Source: Archangium sp. (GTDB taxonomy: Bacteria > Myxococcota > Myxococcia > Myxococcales > Myxococcaceae). Taken from it: a DNA stretch of 6,943 nucleotides. Below are positions 6,352 through 6,943 of this stretch, piece by piece. The notes under the pieces were generated by a model that saw only the letters and a program-made list of their open reading frames with translations, was not told the DNA's origin and ran no database searches. Made by a program: the position numbers and the translations under genes. Numbering within the stretch: the stretch's first letter is position 1; each line of letters begins with the position of its first letter. The DNA lies in NCBI GenBank assembly GCA_016793525.1, contig JAEUJT010000046.1, positions 1 to 6,943 on the forward strand. The letters are read 5' to 3'.

Positions 6352-6387
6352 GGGCCACTCCGGGGAATCGGGGTGGCCTGTTTTGTT
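6352..6387 (+). terminator. Rho-independent terminator after ahcY
   Basis: GGCCACTCC (6353-6361) pairs with GGGGTGGCC (6370-6378) through nine pairs, one of them a T-G wobble, and G6362-C6369 adds a tenth. The stem is followed at once by TGTTTTGTT, a T-rich tract. It begins 31 nt after the ahcY stop and is well placed to end the sahR-ahcY transcript. Confidence 0.87.
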
Positions 6388-6393
6388 CATGTT

Positions 6394-6399
6394 TACAAT
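6394..6399 (+). promoter_or_regulatory. Candidate -10 element TACAAT
   Basis: TACAAT matches TATAAT at five of six bases and lies just after the terminator T-tract, about 57 nt upstream of the lipoprotein gene start, in a locally AT-rich stretch. No matching -35 hexamer is found at 16-18 nt upstream, where the terminator stem sits. It is a weak candidate for the promoter of the next gene. Confidence 0.25.
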
Positions 6400-6455
6400 T
6401 CAGTTCGAAAAGCATCGATTCTCAAGACGGTCTCGGCTGGCGTAGGAGAGGCGTC

Positions 6456-6943
6456 ATGCGTCGCTCCCTCCTGACTTGGCTCGTGCTCTTCGCGTGCGGT
6501 GAAGTTTCCGTGACGCCCCCTGCCGAGGAGTTCGACTCGGGCGTGGAGGCGCTGCGCGATGCGGGTGAGGTCGTCGACGCGGGGCCTGGTGGACCGGCGC
6601 CCATTTCCTTCGACCGCGACATCTGGCCGGTGCTGCGGCGGGACTGCGCGGGGTGCCACGATACGGCGAACATCGGCGACTTCCGCACCGCGACCTCGGC
6701 GTACACCGCGCTGACCGACCCGAACCGGCGCTCCGGCTCGATGTGCCGCGCGGCCTCGGAGCCGGTGTTGCAGCTCGTGGTGCCGGGCTCTCCAGAGGAC
6801 AGCGGGCTGTGGCACCTCATCGCCGTCGGCTACCGCGGGTGTGGCGGCGTGTACGGCATGCCGAAGGGCGACGGGCGCGGGCTGCTCATCGACTTCGACC
6901 CCGACACGGCGGTGCGCATTCAGCTGTGGATTCGAGAGGGCGC
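6456..6943 (+). CDS. Cytochrome c-like (CxxCH) lipoprotein, 3' end outside window
   Basis: ATG 6456 is preceded by AGGAG (6444-6448) at a 7-nt spacing, which fixes the start. The 162 complete codons remain open at the right edge. The leader MRRSLLTWLVLFACGE has a lipobox-like LFAC with Cys14. A low-complexity acidic linker follows (FDSGVEALRDAGEVVDAG, about 26-43), a style common in Myxococcota lipoproteins. The domain begins 'ISFDRDIWPVLRRDCAGCH' with the heme-binding CAGCH at 64-68. Met135 in GMPKGDG is a plausible distal heme ligand, and QLWIREGA near the edge resembles the usual final helix, so few residues are probably missing. Extra cysteines at 97 and 129 could form a disulfide. It probably acts as a covalently heme-bound envelope electron carrier or as a heme-dependent domain of unknown partner. 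Being past the ahcY terminator, it starts a separate unit. Confidence 0.85.
   Translation, partial: MRRSLLTWLVLFACGEVSVTPPAEEFDSGVEALRDAGEVVDAGPGGPAPISFDRDIWPVLRRDCAGCHDTANIGDFRTATSAYTALTDPNRRSGSMCRAASEPVLQLVVPGSPEDSGLWHLIAVGYRGCGGVYGMPKGDGRGLLIDFDPDTAVRIQLWIREG

Noticed and set aside
6393..6820. Minus-strand frames opposite the cytochrome-like gene
   Set aside because: They are antisense to a gene with a strong ribosome-binding site, lipobox and CxxCH motif, and the products have no recognisable features.

Overview
The window is GC-rich, with G or C at most third codon positions. It looks like chromosomal DNA of a Myxococcota-type (former Deltaproteobacteria) bacterium. The hints are abundant lipoprotein-type leaders, an Asp-Ala-Gly-rich linker after a lipobox, a secreted C-terminal beta-propeller-domain protein, and an ArsR-methyltransferase regulator next to ahcY. 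The taxon is an inference from gene style, not from a marker gene. I see no mobile element, CRISPR array, tRNA or rRNA.

Left part, minus strand (1-3833). A leftward cluster starts near position 3833. It holds a possible 24-residue leader ORF, a DUF4386-type six-helix membrane protein, and a lipoprotein with two LEA2/WHy-like domains. The DUF4386 stop and the lipoprotein GTG overlap by 4 nt. A 50-codon ORF with a clear signal peptide follows. After a 76-nt gap comes a separate leftward gene for a large secreted beta-propeller-domain protein (PF09826-like), cut by the left edge shortly before its expected C terminus.

Centre (3767-3885). This is a 119-nt divergent promoter region. Its AT-rich half, next to the rightward operon, carries repeated TGCAT elements and a perfect 10-bp palindrome. 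It is the natural place for the operator of the rightward operon.

Right part, plus strand (3886-6320). A two-gene operon encodes an ArsR-type winged-helix protein fused to a SAM-methyltransferase-like domain (SahR type) and S-adenosylhomocysteine hydrolase (AhcY). The known SahR model is that SAH binds the methylase-like domain, releases the repressor from DNA, and induces SAM-cycle genes. Here the regulator would control its own operon and so the clearance of SAH, a strong inhibitor of methyltransferases. A good intrinsic terminator follows ahcY. A new unit then begins with a c-type-heme-motif lipoprotein that runs off the right edge.

The best leads are the SahR-AhcY feedback unit with its candidate operators, the unlisted small secreted ORF, and the possible leader ORF before the DUF4386 gene. 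No wholly new system is evident.
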